Below, in pieces: positions 15,105 to 24,007 of a stretch of 26,886 nt of DNA (positions are counted from its first letter, which is position 1; each line of letters opens with the position of its first letter). A model generated the notes under the pieces. The model saw only the letters and a program-made list of their open reading frames with translations. It made no database searches and had not been told where the DNA came from. The position numbers and the translations under genes were made by a program. The DNA is from Sphaeroforma sirkka (Eukaryota > Opisthokonta > Ichthyosporea > Ichthyophonida), in assembly GCA_001586965.3 (NCBI GenBank), contig LUCW03001653.1, forward strand, positions 1 through 26,886, given 5' to 3'.

Positions 15105-15494
15105 CAATCGCTATCAGGCTTAGATAAGTTGATAAACGAGGTAAATACTTTTGAAAAGAGTATTCATCCTCGCGTGCCTTATACAGAGGCACAGGAGGAA
15201 GACCACCAGCGTCGTCGGATAAACCTTAATATTTCGTCAGACGACAAAGACGATGGCCATGGCATGGGAAATTCACGACGTTCCCGTCAACGTGAGCGCA
15301 GCGCATCAGTGCCAGCTACAACATCAGCACCTGTAAAGGTAGATGCTAGAAAGCGCGAGGAGCGAAAGTCAGATCCTTGCTTCTTGTTAAAGCAACATCC
15401 ATTAGGATTTGTGCAACGTTTACCAGCTGATAAACCAGATGTTCGGAAAGCTGTACAGCAACCGATCTTGCCATCTGGCACACGTAACCCCTGA
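15105..15494 (+). pseudogene. gag: Element C gag continuation after the TAG stop
   Basis: This is the same frame as the segment before it. It begins QSLSGLDKLINEV (an ATG at 15129 is out-of-place as a start) and includes RRRINLNISSDDKDDGHG and SRQRERSASVPATTSA, charged low-complexity sequence. It closes at 15492-15494 after PSGTRNP, and the next coding stretch is in another frame, so an indel lies near 15480-15520. Confidence 0.6.
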
Positions 15495-15514
15495 GATGCC
15501 TGTGGTGAAATCTT

Positions 15515-16213
15515 ATGTGCCGACCCAGTCAGGTTTCACTACCAAAACCTGGACTGGCATATATCCAAAAGGAACAGTCTAACCAGCAGGCTAGAAGAAT
15601 CTCCACGCAGGAATATATCTCTACGTACGCAGAGAAAACACGACATGGTAAATTACCGTTTAAACGTGCTAAATCATACCAAGATCTTAATAGATCACCA
15701 GAACGCAAGCGTCAACACTTGCGATCAGACAAATCTCGTAAGAGACAGACCTCAGAAGCGCGTTATGATAGCGATCTTGCACGTGCAAAGCACGAGTCAA
15801 CACTCCAGCATATGCAAGAAACAAAAGATGGAGGCGAGGCAAGTCGTACCCCACATCGTCCAACAAGGACAACCACAACACATACATCAGGTAGCAGTGT
15901 TGAGTCGGTAACGACTACAATGAGTGAAGATATCCAAGACATTGATAGCATTCCGGATAACCGAGAGCAATTTGATCCGGCATACCCAGAATATGACAGA
16001 GAATGTCTAAGATACTACTCAGCCCTTCGTGATGCGTGTGAGAGAACTAGACATCTCGGCCACGCGATGCATTATAATAACATGGTTGCATTGTACAACC
16101 CAGCGTTAACGTTGGATACTGCATGCAACAACATATTCGATAAGTCCCACGTACGTGGAGATCAATGGATGAAAGACGTGAAGGACAGAGAGAGTTCTCT
16201 AAGTAAGCTTTGA
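15515..16213 (+). pseudogene. gag: Element C gag, middle segment
   Basis: Codes a polar region (AEKTRHGKLPFKRAKSYQDL; SPERKRQHLRSDKSRKRQ) followed by a more ordered part (EYDRECLRYYSALRDACERT, HAMHYNNMVALYNPALTL). It ends at TGA 16211-16213 and continues in the same frame as TSKKANWADFYDLFKTSHS, so this stop is also probably a mutation. It is likely the start of the capsid region; no similarity to E1 or E2 Gag can be seen by eye. Confidence 0.65.
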
Positions 16214-17135
16214 ACCTCAAAGAAGGCCAACTGGGCTGATTTTTATGATCTCTTCAAGACGTCACACTCACTTGCAATGATGAAAGATGAGTGGCACACC
16301 CAAGGAGTACCCTTTAAGGAGTACTATTCGGCACTAACCCACGCTCTAACTCCTGGTAGTACCGAGGAGATAGTGGTGAGAGGTGCGAAGCAAAAGTTGG
16401 AAGCAACAGAGACTGTTGAACAGTTCTTTGTTTTCCTGAAGCAGTTAGTCTGTAACGACAAGCATATGCCATTACTGGCTGATATGCTTAACACTGGAGA
16501 GCTCTATGTTCCTGTGAAAACATGGGTACTCGACTATGACAACCGACTGCGCAAGCTCCGTAAGGAAAAATGGACGATTGGACATAACGAGGCTGTGGGG
16601 ATCATGCTTATGCATTTCCTCACCAACGCCATGAGCCCTGGCTGTAGAGCTGAAGGGTTCAATTGGATGAACAACCACACAAACAAGTTCTCATCAGACC
16701 TTACGGACTTCACCCAGGAACAGTTTGTGCAGGCTTTCACCGAAGAAGAGTGGACACAAACTCGTTTTGTGCAACCAAGGAAGGATGCCAAGACGAGTAC
16801 CACAAGAGGCTCCGGCAATGGAGGTCCAAAAAATGACCTTAAGGTTGGAAAGGGACATAGCTCCGGTAGCGGAGCAGGTGGCAGAGGTCACCCATCCGGC
16901 GGTAGCGGCGGAGGTCAACAGACCGGAGGAGGTGGCGCAAGTCACCAACAGTAACAGCAGCAGCAGCTACACGATAGACTGCAGGGCTATAGAACTCGAT
17001 GCGCAGACTGCACATCGTGTGGCTACACGCTACACCAGAATAAGAAGAACCAAAACTATTCTGGTGTACACAAGAAAAACTGCAAGCACCACACAGATGA
17101 GGCGTGCTCAGTGTGTGGCAAGAGTGGTGGATACC
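16214..17135 (+). pseudogene. gag: Element C gag capsid and zinc-knuckle region, split by copy B
   Basis: The frame continues from the segment before and contains a folded-looking part (DEWHTQGVPFKEYYSALTHA, TVEQFFVFLKQLVCNDKH, FTQEQFVQAFTEEEWTQTRF), then a Gly/Ser/Gln-rich linker. A TAA at 16952-16954 interrupts it between Gln codons; the frame goes on as QQQQL and into cysteine-rich sequence: CTSC near 17009, HKKNC near 17069, CSVC near 17107, and SGGY at the insertion point. Joined to 25453 this gives a C-x2-C-x6-H-x3-C knuckle. A first knuckle has the wider spacing C-x2-C-x16-H-x3-C. Confidence 0.8.
17132..17135. other. Target site duplication, left copy (TACC)
   Basis: TACC directly before the copy B LTR is repeated directly after its other LTR at 25453-25456. 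Counting the ambiguous LTR edge base, the match could be ATACC (17131-17135 and 25452-25456). It marks a single integration event. Confidence 0.85.
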
Positions 17136-17380
17136 TGTAGTAAGTATACGCGAGATAACTGTATCTCAACGTTCTCCTCCTCAGGAGGGGACGTTGTTCA
17201 TTTATTAGTAATTATAAACAGTAATCCTAAAATGACTGACTCTTAAATGAGTCATTAGTCATGTGCTGTAAAACCAGCAAAACCCTAAAACCCAGTTTAT
17301 CAGATTATTCTGATAAACTGTAAAACTTGTAGTAAACCTAAAATAATCAAATAAACATAAGTACTTGTATTCTGACCACC
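17136..17380 (-). repeat. Copy B 3' LTR
   Basis: On the + strand it starts TGTAGTAAGTATACG and ends TCTGACCAC, running into a C-run. The first two sense bases (TG) seen in the other E2 LTRs are absent or merged with the homopolymer. The hairpins of the copy A LTR are preserved. Confidence 0.9.
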
Positions 17381-17390
17381 CCCCCCCCCC
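17379..17390 (-). promoter_or_regulatory. Copy B polypurine tract
   Basis: A run of 12 C on the + strand (G on the sense strand) lies directly before the 3' LTR. It is the expected plus-strand primer and equals the G-run at 11213-11222 in copy A. Confidence 0.8.
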
Positions 17391-17456
17391 AAACTGAAGC
17401 ACTGAACAAAGCAGTGTGCCAGTTTCAGAGATGATAAGAATAGCATAGTACCTTAT

Positions 17457-17620
17457 GTGCTGGCATTATCCTCGAGAGAGCTAGAGCATTGTGCTGGCAT
17501 TTATCCTCGAGAGCTAGAGCATTGTGCTGGCATTTATCCTCGAGAGCTAGAGCATTGTGCTGGCATTTATCCTCAGAGAGCTAGAGCATTGTGCTGGCAT
17601 TTTACCTCTGAGAGCTAGAG
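17457..17620 (-). repeat. Copy B 33-bp minisatellite, 5 copies
   Basis: This is the reverse complement of the copy A array at 10981-11147, with the same unit and number and small differences (CTCGAGAG against CTCGAG). Confidence 0.93.
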
Positions 17621-17820
17621 GACCCGATGTGTACGTCTCGAGCGACCCGTCGTGTTTGAATTCTTGAAGCTACTGTTCATCTGTGTCAGCATATAGGAGT
17701 TTGGCAAGTACAATATAGGACTGTATTTGTGTCGGAGAAAAACTGCCAGTGGCAGAAACCGTGCAAACCATTAACCCGCTGTTTCAAAACAATGCCCAAG
17801 GAGTTGTTTGATTGATTTCG

Positions 17821-18293
17821 CTGTGTTATACTCCGAAGCAAGAGTGGCTCATTTAACCTCGCGAGCTTGAGCCGCTGACGATTTTCCTCGCGAGCTCGAG
17901 TGCTAACCGTTTATTCTCGCGAGCTCGAGTGGCTGGTTTATACTCGGGAGCTAGAGTCGCTGCTTTTTTATACTCAAGAGCTCGAGAGGCTGGTTTATAC
18001 TCGGGAGCTAGAGTTGCTGGTTTATACTCGGGAGCTAGAGTCGCTGCTTTTTATACTCAAGAGCTCGAGAGGCTGGTTTATACTCGGGAGCTAGAGTTGC
18101 TGGTTTATACTGGGAGCTAGAGTCGCTGCTTTTTTATACTCAAGAGCTCGAGAGGCTGGTTTATACTCGGGAGCTAGAGTTGCTGGTTTATACTCGGGAG
18201 CTAGAGTCGCTGCTTTTTATACTCAAGAGCTCGAGTGGCTGGTTTTATACTCGGGAGCTAGAGTTGCTGGTTTATGCTCCAGAGCTTGAGCTC
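17821..18293 (-). repeat. Copy B 27-31 bp minisatellite, about 17 copies
   Basis: This is the reverse complement of the copy A array. About 13 good and 4 degenerate units are present, against about 23 in copy A, so the array has changed length since the two copies separated. Confidence 0.93.
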
Positions 18294-18329
18294 GATATCC
18301 GAGAACAAAGTTATATTGAAGATAAAGTA

Positions 18330-18533
18330 TTAGACTTGTGCACGTTGGCGCTTACGTGTCCGTGTCTGCGAAGCTTTGTGGTAGGCCGCGATATCGTTGG
18401 CATCATCAAAAGCTTCTGCTGTTTCCCACGTTGGTTCGCCTTCTCGCCATCTCACCAGGTATTCTAATTTCCCCGTCTCATCATTCGTACGATGTGTGAT
18501 AATATGGCGAAACTCCACCCTCCTTCGGTCCAT
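18330..18533 (-). CDS. pol: Copy B chromodomain
   Basis: Encodes EFRHIITHRTND, YLVRWREGEPTWETAEAFDD and DIAAYHKASQTRTRKRQ, the same chromodomain as copy A. The nominal start (MDRRR) is an alternative frame reading of the preceding DLWTEGG codons; the domain is the tail of Pol. Joining it to integrase requires four G at the run near 18505, where three are present. Confidence 0.9.
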   Translation of the reverse strand: MDRRRVEFRHIITHRTNDETGKLEYLVRWREGEPTWETAEAFDDANDIAAYHKASQTRTRKRQRAQV

Positions 18534-19240
18534 AAGTCTTCGTTAATTGGTGGGTCTGTGCGTCTATGCACTAAACGGAGGAGTTCCACCCGTACCGGTT
18601 TGGTCTTGAATTCTGGTGGGGCGGAACCATCCTTGTTCGCTAACTCGTAGCGTTGGCCGTGTCTAGCTTTGACTACATATGGTCCAAACAATGGCCGCAT
18701 AGCCTTCGTTGTTCGGCCTTCTGATCGTACCATGACCACATCTCCTTCGTCGAAATGTACCAAGTCGTGAGCATGCAGGCGGTCAAATGTCGTCGTAAGC
18801 TTGCCTGTATACTTCTTGGTAATGTGGTGGAGGGTCGGCAATATAGTGTCCTGTAACTGGTCTAATCGTTGTGCCCAGGTGTCATTCGTCATCGGCTGAG
18901 AATCCGGTAACTCGTCCGTGAAATCGGCGAACGGAACATGGCGGCGGCCAAAGTACACGCTAAACGGTGCACTCTTATGGCGACGGGATATCCGAAGGTT
19001 CTGGTATAGCATCGTAAACGAAAGGCGTTCGTCCCATCGAAGGGGAACTGCCTCACAGCATTGTCGAATAGAACGTGTAATCTCCTTGTGACGTCGTTCT
19101 GCCGCGCCCAGCACTTGGGGTCGATATGGTGGAGACACCTTATGTAGCATCCCCACTTCCTGGACCAGAAGCTCCACTAACTTGTTGGTGAACTCCTTCC
19201 CCATGTCTGTTTGGATTTTACGGGGGAACCCATGTTCGCA
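18464..19240 (-). CDS. pol: Copy B integrase core second half and GPY module
   Basis: From CEHGFPRKIQTDMGKEF onward the frame carries the second core aspartate, the catalytic glutamate (GAAERRHKEI), SRRHKSAPFSVYFGRRH and LFGPYVVKARHGQRYEL. It completes the D-D-E integrase. The frame extends upstream to 19405, but there it reads a shadow of the other frame. The switch lies at a run of eight T (sense) near 19240-19250, where copy A has five T and GG. Confidence 0.9.
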   Translation of the reverse strand, partial: CEHGFPRKIQTDMGKEFTNKLVELLVQEVGMLHKVSPPYRPQVLGAAERRHKEITRSIRQCCEAVPLRWDERLSFTMLYQNLRISRRHKSAPFSVYFGRRHVPFADFTDELPDSQPMTNDTWAQRLDQLQDTILPTLHHITKKYTGKLTTTFDRLHAHDLVHFDEGDVVMVRSEGRTTKAMRPLFGPYVVKARHGQRYELANKDGSAPPEFKTKPVRVELLRLVHRRTDPPINEDLWTEGGWSFAILSHIVRMMRRGN

Positions 19241-19950
19241 AAAAAAATCTCTATGAGTGTCTGTGTCGTGGTTTCCTTTGTCTTGTCCGGTGTGGCTCGA
19301 AGGATAGAATAGCCTGTGGCGATGTCTAAGACGTGAAGAATATAATTGTTCTTGCGTCTGGACTCCAGTGGCATCGGGATGTAGTCCACTTGAATATGGT
19401 CCCACGGGTAGCGTGCATCGATGCTAATCATCGGGTGGAAACCTTTACGAAGGGTGTCCTGTCCCAAACATGTGCCACATTGCCGCTTAACTTCTGTGGC
19501 TAACTCAAGTGCCCCTGGCCAAACGTGACCGTTCTGACGAAGTTGTTGGACTGTGTCCGCCGCCCCATGATGTCCTTGTTCGTGTTGCACTTGCGTGAGT
19601 TGCGTACGACGCTGTTTCTCCGCCGGACTCGCTTGTGCAAACGCCGGTTGACCCTCTGCATCTGCCAGTGCCACTGAGATTTCTCGCGCTGTGTCTAAGC
19701 ACATGACATATTTTGTATGCTTTGGTTCTGCAAAACCAAGTCGCTGTGAAAACAGCGGGTCCAGTTTGAATCCATTGGGAGGACCCACCCGTGCTACTAC
19801 GGTATGACCCCATGGTGTCTTCCCACATGCGTACTTAGCGTACTTGAGGAACGTGTGTGGTGTCCGTGGTACCAGCACCGGTTCTGTCTGCAATAACTGC
19901 TTGAACAGGTCGAACCATGGTGCTCTTGGTACCCATGGTAGACATACTGG
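19177..19950 (-). CDS. pol: Copy B Dam-like domain C-half and integrase N-half
   Basis: Homology starts at about 19950 (TVCLPWVPRAPWFDLF), upstream of the first ATG at 19893. The segment has TPWGHTVVARVG, QHEQGHHGAADT and CGTCLGQ of the integrase zinc finger, and IQVDYIPMPL with the first core aspartate. It retains LDTAREISVALADAEG, where copy A lacks nine bases. It is open to 19177, but after IEIF it is out of register with the integrase core. Confidence 0.9.
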   Translation of the reverse strand, partial: PVCLPWVPRAPWFDLFKQLLQTEPVLVPRTPHTFLKYAKYACGKTPWGHTVVARVGPPNGFKLDPLFSQRLGFAEPKHTKYVMCLDTAREISVALADAEGQPAFAQASPAEKQRRTQLTQVQHEQGHHGAADTVQQLRQNGHVWPGALELATEVKRQCGTCLGQDTLRKGFHPMISIDARYPWDHIQVDYIPMPLESRRKNNYILHVLDIATGYSILRATPDKTKETTTQTLIEIFFANMGSPVKSKQTWGRSSPTS

Positions 19951-20506
19951 CCCGTGCGCCGTCGGCTCGTATCTTGCGTAACATCCTGTGTATCTGTCCC
20001 CAAGGCGGGTTCATCCATCCATCGACTATCGACCAGTCGTGGGCAAACGCTCCTTCCCCATCATCCTTCGTCCAGAACCGAGGAAGCTGAGCGTTGGTTG
20101 GGTCCGCAAATACATCTATGTCATTCGGTCCAAAGTGTTGTTGCGCTTGTTCAAAGTAACTAGGGAATAACTGCCAGCCGTCGGTATACATTATTTCGAG
20201 TTCGTCCTGCTCCGCTGTCCCCTCGTGTACTCTACTTAACATGTCCGGGAGCACATTTGACTCTCCTGGTATATGCGATATGGTAAAGTTGAATGGCGCG
20301 ATGATATGATGCCATCTCTGAAGCATCGGATTAAGCTTGAGCTGTGTGTTCATATATACAAGGGCCTTGTGGTCCGTGAAGACCGCAAACCGTTGCCCAT
20401 CCAAGTATTCCCTGAAATGTGTCAGTCCATATACCAATGCCAGTAACTCCTTCATAGGTGTGGCGTAGTTCTGTTGCGCATGGTTCAGAGTCTTACTAAA
20501 GAACAT
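19835..20506 (-). CDS. pol: Copy B RNase H and Dam-like domain N-half (223 aa)
   Basis: Encodes FFSKTLNHAQQNY, KELLALVYGL, FTDHKALVYM, LPDMLSR, then DVFADPTNAQLPRFW and NPPW at residues 166-169, identical to copy A. The frame is lost after KIRADGARA, where a CA dinucleotide present in copy A is missing near 19951; this is not a homopolymer. The ATG is internal. Confidence 0.92.
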   Translation of the reverse strand: MFFSKTLNHAQQNYATPMKELLALVYGLTHFREYLDGQRFAVFTDHKALVYMNTQLKLNPMLQRWHHIIAPFNFTISHIPGESNVLPDMLSRVHEGTAEQDELEIMYTDGWQLFPSYFEQAQQHFGPNDIDVFADPTNAQLPRFWTKDDGEGAFAHDWSIVDGWMNPPWGQIHRMLRKIRADGARASMSTMGTKSTMVRPVQAVIADRTGAGTTDTTHVPQVR

Positions 20507-20895
20507 TAAGTAATGTTTCTTACCGTTGACCCATTGGAATAGCGCTCCCCTAAACCGTAATCGCTAGCGTCGGTTTCCAAGTTTAGAGGAATGCCGTCGA
20601 CCGGAAAGTGTAACGCCACAGCATTCACCACTGCGTCTTTCATTGCCTGCCACGCCTGTGCATGTCTCTCCTCCCAACGATCACCTATCAACTCCTTTGG
20701 TTTGAGTTTGCAAAATTCGCGCAAGGGTGCAACCGTGTTCGCGAAATTAGGCAGATGTTCGTGGAGGTAATTTGCTAAACCCAACGCCGAGGCTATATCT
20801 TTGTATCGTTGTGGTGTGGGCCAGTCGATCAGCTTGGCCTGCTTTTCATGGTCAATGTCAATGCCTTGTGCCGATACTTTCTTCCCTAGGATCAT
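20506..20895 (-). CDS. pol: Copy B RT thumb/connection and first RNase H motif
   Basis: Starts MILGKKVSAQGIDIDHEKQ and runs through DIASALGLANYLHEHLPNF to TDASDYGLG. The upstream frame is broken by an extra A near 20939 (TTTTAAAGC against TTTTAAGC in copy A). The downstream frame is broken by a G-run of four where copy A has six and five would be in frame. Confidence 0.9.
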   Translation of the reverse strand: MILGKKVSAQGIDIDHEKQAKLIDWPTPQRYKDIASALGLANYLHEHLPNFANTVAPLREFCKLKPKELIGDRWEERHAQAWQAMKDAVVNAVALHFPVDGIPLNLETDASDYGLGERYSNGSTVRNIT

Positions 20896-21015
20896 GACTT
20901 CGGAGATAGCGAAGTGGCACTTGGCAGGGTTAAGCTTTAAAACTGTGGTATGTTAAGCGTTGTATCACCTTCTGCACCGTCCTAACGTGTTCGTCATAAC
21001 CGTCACTGGCGATAA

Positions 21016-21621
21016 CTATGTCATCGATATAGTGGTGAACCGGTAAGCCATCATCAAGTTCGTTAACGGGGTTACTGGGATGGTTACCTCACTCCCTTCC
21101 AGACGACAGCGCGCGTTGTCGGCAATTTTCGCATTGGCTTCCAAATCCTGTGCCAACCGTTGGCGTACATCGACGGGTTCCGTCGTGTTAGGTGCCTGTC
21201 GGCGTGGTATGGGTTCGAGGAGCTCTTCTAGTTCTGTGGGGTCTATTGGTGCAAGTGGCGATTGGATACCGCCTATGTATAGGCCCAAGCCTTTCAACAT
21301 ATCTTGCCCCACTATAACATCTATACCCGTCGGCAAGTTCATCAATTCTAATGAACCGTCGATAATTCTGGTACCGTACCTTATAGGTACCACTTCCGTC
21401 GTCCCCAGTCGAGGAGTTCGCACCGCCTTGTCAGCTAAATATATAAATGACCCAGGTGGTGCCGGAGTTATTGGTCGGCCAAGGAGGTCTGCGGATGTCT
21501 GTGAGATACAACTTCTATTTGCTCCCGTGTCTATCAAGGCTTTGAACGTACGTCCGTTGATTTGTACTTGAATATAGACTCGGTTGTCTGACGTCAGCAA
21601 TGGGTCTTGTATTGCCATCAC
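21016..21621 (-). pseudogene. pol: Copy B protease and pre-RT linker, ending in an RT deletion
   Basis: This holds the aspartic protease with IQDPLLTSDNRVYIQV, LIDTGANRSCI (D-T-G), FIYLADKAV and DVIVGQDMLKGLG, then the linker (LAPIDPTELEELLEPIPRR) and EVTIPVT. There the RT N-terminal motifs are missing: the sequence jumps to the bases coding for GLPVHHYIDD in a shifted frame. Relative to copy A about 460 bp (about 6927-7388) are lost, with a few filler bases at the junction near 21046-21062. The YIDD codons survive out of frame. Copy B cannot make a working RT. Confidence 0.92.
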
Positions 21622-21682
21622 TGCTCCAATCGTGGTAACAAATATGAAGAAGCTCCCTATCCGACTCAGACACCCTCACCTC

Positions 21683-22738
21683 TCATGCATGATCGGCTAC
21701 CGACTCCCACATGTCATAGGTGTGGTTTGGTGGTGACGTCATGTGCTCGAAGTCTTCGTAAAGGATCGTGTTGATATGAATCTCTGTAGCTTCCGATGGT
21801 GGAGCCAAGTCTTCGTCCTGTGTAATCGCATTCACCTGTACTTGAGGCGTCGGACGTATTGTAACTACGTCTCTAGTCTGGGATGTATTCTGCCCCTGTC
21901 CTGCGGTTGACGTTGTGGACGGTCTGTGTACCGATTGTACGTCCCTCAAAGGACGGTTGTTGTCGTATAGCCTTGCCCGACCCTCTGCGCTCACCGCTTG
22001 CGACGCCCTGAAATGGTGACACCGTGGGATGTGCCTACCACCTGGTGGCGCCTGTGCCTGGCACCCCGCACAAGTCGTTGGTACCGTAGGTTGGGGCCGT
22101 TGAGTCCAATTCTGCGTTTGTCGTCTACTCGTCTGTAGGTTGGGGCGGCTATTGGTGTGGTCGCGACTTCCATTGGTCGTCGGGCCCTCGCGGTTGTTGC
22201 GACCCTGGAAACGTGCTGCCGTACGTTGCTGTGCATCCTGAATGTCAGGGCTCAACAGCTGTATAAGCTCGTGTGTCTCCATCAGTTGCCATTTGGGATG
22301 CAACTGTAGAGTACGTTCATACGTACGGCCGTTGAGAGCTTCTTCTAACAGTTGTACAATGCAGTGGTTCACTAAATTCTGTTGGAAGTCGGCATCTGTC
22401 TGGCACCGTTCACGTGCCCTCCTGTGGTTCTCCATGAGCTGTGTCATTTGTTCCATAAGAGGTATGTGCATGTTCCGACTTTGGCCCTTGGCTAACTTGC
22501 GAAACGCGGGATCGACAGTGGCTTGTGTTTCGTGCGAACAGATCTGTTCGATCTGTAGTTGAGGTGTGCATGTCTTCAACCGTTCAGAGTTGTCGCGGAT
22601 GTAGTCCAGCGTTGACTTTTCCGCCTTGAAGTAAGATAGTACCTTATGAAACCATGTAAGGTTCCAACTCTCGTCCAGCCCTGCGATTTTGTGCGTTCTT
22701 GAACGCCTCGAGGAAGCCCCTCTTGTGTCCCGTTCCAT
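21683..22738 (-). CDS. gag: Copy B Gag capsid and nucleocapsid (351 aa)
   Basis: RDTRGASSRRS and GLDESWNLTWFHKVLSYFKA start the capsid region; ATVDPAFRKLAKGQ, NHCIVQLLEEA and RTYERTLQLHP match E1 Gag. The Gln/Thr/Asn/Arg-rich part is followed by the zinc-knuckle-like CAGCQAQAPPGGRHIPRC (C-x2-C-x9-H-x3-C). The tail is acidic near its end. The frame ends at TGA 21683-21685 and is followed in the same frame by EVRVSESDRE, where E1 has DVRVSD after its gag stop. The ATG at 22738 is probably internal, since Gag extends upstream in other frames. Confidence 0.88.
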   Translation of the reverse strand: MERDTRGASSRRSRTHKIAGLDESWNLTWFHKVLSYFKAEKSTLDYIRDNSERLKTCTPQLQIEQICSHETQATVDPAFRKLAKGQSRNMHIPLMEQMTQLMENHRRARERCQTDADFQQNLVNHCIVQLLEEALNGRTYERTLQLHPKWQLMETHELIQLLSPDIQDAQQRTAARFQGRNNREGPTTNGSRDHTNSRPNLQTSRRQTQNWTQRPQPTVPTTCAGCQAQAPPGGRHIPRCHHFRASQAVSAEGRARLYDNNRPLRDVQSVHRPSTTSTAGQGQNTSQTRDVVTIRPTPQVQVNAITQDEDLAPPSEATEIHINTILYEDFEHMTSPPNHTYDMWESVADHA

Positions 22739-22772
22739 GATATCATGTAGGTAGTATCTGTTCGACGGCCAA

Positions 22773-23417
22773 TCAGGCCACGTACGTGGTGAAGGTACTG
22801 GGACGCTTCTCTACCGGTCGGGACTCTAATGTAGCTCGAAGTGTCTCAATCACGCCCCGAAGAGCTTCAGCTCGAGTCGTGTTATTCTCCTCGATTGCTT
22901 GGCATGGCTCGTCACTTAACTGTAGTATCCGTGCGTGTAGCGCCTGTCGCCTTTTCTCGATACTAGCCGGTGTGGGCGGAGGCACTGTTGTCTCCTTCTC
23001 TTGTCGTTTATGTGTCTGTACATATTCACTGGGCGCTTCTTTCTCGCCCCACTGACGTTGCTGTTGTTGGCGCAGGTTCGTACTTAATCGGTCCTGTCTA
23101 TTCTTCACCGCCTGCTTACCTTGAGGATTCTGTCTGGCTAATACTTGTTCATGTGCGAACTCTTGAAAAGTTGGTGTGTTCTCACTGGCAGACAGAGTAT
23201 CATCCTCCTCGGTTGAACTGTCCTCTGACCCTGGTGATTTGTACCCAAGTCCATAAAACGGACGCTCACAGCCTTGAATTCGGAAGGTAGGGTTGTCTTC
23301 GTCCTCTGGTACTGCCTGTACCCGTTCGTGTGCGTCAGAAGAACTCTCCTTAGCGGCCGGCCCTATTGTAGTTCGTCCGGCGTTTATGCGCTGTAACCTC
23401 TGTTCGTATTTTTTCAA
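22773..23417 (-). CDS. gag: Copy B Gag, middle part
   Basis: This is a hydrophilic segment with EDSSTEEDDTLSASENTPTF, a Gln/Arg-rich stretch (NLRQQQQRQWGEKEAP) and PASIEKRRQALHARILQLS, which aligns with the E1 segment PAQWNEHRRAMCQRLEGKI. It ends at 22773 just before the codons for WPDWPSNRYYL, which continue in the next frame into RDTRGA as in E1. It belongs to one Gag protein; no catalytic domain is recognised. Confidence 0.75.
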   Translation of the reverse strand: MKKYEQRLQRINAGRTTIGPAAKESSSDAHERVQAVPEDEDNPTFRIQGCERPFYGLGYKSPGSEDSSTEEDDTLSASENTPTFQEFAHEQVLARQNPQGKQAVKNRQDRLSTNLRQQQQRQWGEKEAPSEYVQTHKRQEKETTVPPPTPASIEKRRQALHARILQLSDEPCQAIEENNTTRAEALRGVIETLRATLESRPVEKRPSTFTTYVA

Positions 23418-23929
23418 AGAGAGACTGCTGTTGTGTCATCAGCTCCGTGAGTTTCTGAGCTGACGATTGTTCCCGTACCGTTTCCTTGTTGTTGGTACGG
23501 TTCCGGTGACGCTTCCGCTTGTTAGGTGGGAGGCGTGGTGGGTCATTACTGGGAAATAAGGCCCCTGGAGTATCCCTGAGACGAACGAGGGACAGCCCTT
23601 CACTGGCTACCTGTTCACCAATAAAAGTCTGACTACTGTCCGCACGCAGGTTGGGTACTTCCTTGGTCTCACCCTCGAATATGACATCCTCGTCAGATTG
23701 TGCAGGTCCATTTTTTGTTTGCTGTTGGTGGCTGCTTGTCGTCCGCGGAAATAATATGTGGAGCCCCAAGATGTGTCTGTTGTTGCCCCTCCAGTGCCTG
23801 ACCTGAGTGCGGAGCGGAGCGTTCCGTATGGGACTGACGACGTTTAGTTCCACGTCGGTCGATATCATCTTCCTTGCGGCGCTCAGGATTCAAGAGTTGC
23901 TGTCTACGACTTTGGCGGGGGTAGGACAT
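23350..23929 (-). pseudogene. gag: Copy B Gag N-terminus, in two frames
   Basis: An ATG at 23927-23929 starts MSYPRQSRRQQLLNPERR, similar to the E1 Gag start; a second possible ATG lies upstream at 24007 in the same frame. That frame ends at 23693. The sense coding shifts before that to a frame ending at 23350 (QSDEDVIFEGETKEVPNLRA; NKRKRHRNRTNNKETV). The region is basic and low in complexity. Confidence 0.65.
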
Positions 23930-24007
23930 GGTTGGTGAGTTGTTTGTCAATGGAGAACCAGAAATGTGTGCGAATGAACTGATAGAGTACTGAATATAAA
24001 TATCCAT

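Larger units (their letters stand above)
14468..17135 (+). mobile_element. Element C (family E3), left part: gag up to the copy B insertion
   Basis: A long, damaged gag begins at ATG 14468 and ends inside a zinc knuckle at 17135, where copy B is inserted; it resumes at 25453. The right-hand part has protease and RT remnants matching element D, so both belong to one family. No LTR is recognised. Confidence 0.85.

Noticed and set aside
14468..16954. A host gene cluster of small basic proteins
   Set aside because: The frames join into one long gag ending in zinc knuckles and followed by a protease and RT, so they are retrotransposon remnants.
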